The notes under the pieces were generated by a model that worked only from the letters and a program-made list of their open reading frames with translations, was not told the DNA's origin and did no database searches. A DNA stretch of 64,000 nt from Siderastrea siderea. Lineage: Eukaryota; Cnidaria; Anthozoa; Scleractinia; Rhizangiidae. The position numbers were made by a program, and so were the translations under genes. The DNA is taken from the NCBI GenBank assembly GCA_964030785.1, contig OZ034978.1, positions 14,932,453 to 14,996,452 of the forward strand. Direction: 5' to 3'. This document shows, piece after piece, positions 62,465-64,000 of the stretch (the first letter of the stretch is position 1; the number at the start of each line of letters is the position of its first letter).

Positions 62465-64000
62465 AATAGATACACAATTTGGAAATCAATTAAGGTTTTG
62501 TTAACCCTATCCCTCTTAGAGCAAAGGAAAACCATTTTAAAATTGCCACTTTGGAAAATTATCATCGATGAAAACGAAGTTCAGAAGACTCCGCCATCTC
62601 TCTGTTATAAATAGTATCAGAAATACTGCTGAGTAACGTTAATTTGAAAAGCCAAACTTTGTGATTTCAGTCATTCAGTCAAATGCCAACTAGATTCTAA
62701 GAGAGAGGGTCAATTAGGCTTGTTTAGTTTTTTATTTTTATCAATTGCTAGCAGACCAAAAGATAATAATTACAACTTATATGCGCGCATTTTCCCCTTT
62801 TTTTCTAGCTTCGCACGCGCAAAATTTCTTTATAACTCAGTCATTTCATCGTTAAATTGGGAAGTATTAATGGATAGTTTTTTAATACACAAATAAATGC
62901 AAAATTCCTCTAAAATTCTTTGCAGAGCGTCATTATTTTTTCCCAGTTTTTGGAGACCGTCTGCCAAAAAAAATATGTTAAAAATTTAACAGCCACATTA
63001 AATAGAGAAAATATCTTCGAAATAAGCCTTCCATAAAAAAAGAAAAATATCAGATCCCTGTTAAAATTATTTACTCGTTCCACACTGGCAATCCGCCCGC
63101 AATCTTCCTTATCTTAACGGCAAAACGTCATTAATCCTACATTAGGCCATAAATGTTAAATCTTGAAGATTATCAATGTCACAGAAAAAGTCGATATATT
63201 TACGATAACCGAAGGCAGAGGTCAGATTATTTAATTTGAGAATAGGCAGTGTATTTTGAGAACATTGGCGGTCTGATTTGATTTAATAGCTGACAGCAGC
63301 AACATTAGCTGCAACATTTTCGTACCTGGTGAAACTGAATATCAATCAGACAACGTTAAGGTCACCTCGGTATGCGAAACAACCGCCTATTCGCAAGCTA
63401 ATATTGGGGGTTATGTATTTAAGAGAACCTTCTGTGGGTGTAATCCTTGAATTAATTTATCTTGTATGGCCGTACACAAAAACGACAGCGGGTACGTATC
63501 AAGCGATATCTCCGGTCGAATGAGATGTCGGGCCGTTGTCCGGTTTTAATGTACCGACAAAAACACAACGAGGAAACAAAGTAAGATACCAGGTCTTCAG
63601 CGTAATCACAGTGAAATAAAAACGAGTAACTCAGGCCTTGAAATAACGGCCGGTCAACGGACAATGTCCGGTCAAAAATAGGTTTCGTCCGGTCAAATCC
63701 CTTGGATGGCCGGACAATTTGTCCGGCCGTTTACGCTTGTAAAGAAAAATTGCAAGGTATTAAAATTTAACCGTCTAGAAGACATAGAACTGAGGCGACA
63801 GTTGTATGGACAAATGTAATATTAGTTTTGCCGAAAGTTGCGGCTGTACCGTGCCTTCCACTTTTCCTGCATTGAGTTCGAGGCTGCATGTACAATAAAG
63901 CACTCATGTCCAATACTGCTGCACTGATACGGACCGTTATTTGTAGTTGACGGTCTGTAAGTTTCGTACGGACCGTCATCCTTGCTTACGGACAGCAATT
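62465..64000. other. 3' flank of the tropomyosin-like gene and repeat at the right edge
   Basis: Non-coding. The 3' UTR probably starts here; an aataaa word at about 62892 is one candidate polyadenylation signal. Bases 63630-63735 repeat 'ggccggtcaa', 'aatgtccggtcaaaa' and 'gtccggccg' words, and 63925-64000 repeats 'cggaccgt'. Both look like ends of old DNA elements cut by the window. Confidence 0.45.

Noticed and set aside
1..64000. CRISPR arrays, operons, ribosome binding sites, rRNA genes
   Set aside because: None is seen. The gene structure is that of an animal nuclear genome, and the short direct repeats found are microsatellites or transposon interiors.

Overview
The window looks like nuclear DNA of an anthozoan cnidarian, most likely a stony coral. 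It is AT-rich and intron-dense, with short phase-matched exons. It is crowded with palindromic MITEs, foldback DNA, tRNA-like SINE heads and long poly-G or poly-C runs. No bacterial or organellar gene organisation is present. Species was not determined; coral is an inference from gene content and repeat style. All gene models below were built by hand by joining exons with GT/AG borders and matching phase.

Layout: (1) 1167-8068 and 11644-18474, both minus strand, are two tandem genes for GDP-D-glucose phosphorylase 1 (GDPGP1, HIT superfamily). The right copy is complete (10 exons, 374 aa). The left copy has exons 1-6 and runs off the left edge. (2) 18475-26787 is a gene-free block of mobile elements: a LINE 3' end, two abutting MITEs and a 1.24 kb foldback element inserted inside another repeat. 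(3) 26788-45435, plus strand, is a nine-exon secreted mosaic serine protease: signal peptide, WAP domain, a decayed thyroglobulin-1-like module, an intact thyroglobulin-1 module and a trypsin domain (494 aa). It carries an intron of about 12.3 kb after the signal peptide. (4) 49599-55122, minus strand, is a secreted astacin metalloprotease with a MAM domain (meprin/HMP2-like), whose last exon or exons I could not find. (5) 59118-62464, plus strand, is a two-exon tropomyosin-like coiled-coil gene with an unusual acidic tail.

How they fit: the GDPGP1 pair is nucleotide-sugar housekeeping (removal of GDP-glucose). The serine protease and the astacin are convergent neighbours of two catalytic classes, both predicted secreted zymogens. 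They could act in extracellular matrix, digestion or defence, but the sequence does not say which. The tropomyosin-like gene is cytoskeletal or contractile and unrelated to the others. The most notable points are the Tyr at the oxyanion-hole position of the trypsin domain, its inhibitor-like N-terminal modules on phase-1 exons, the paired cysteine loss in one thyroglobulin module, and the foldback element whose empty site is visible in a second repeat copy in the same window.
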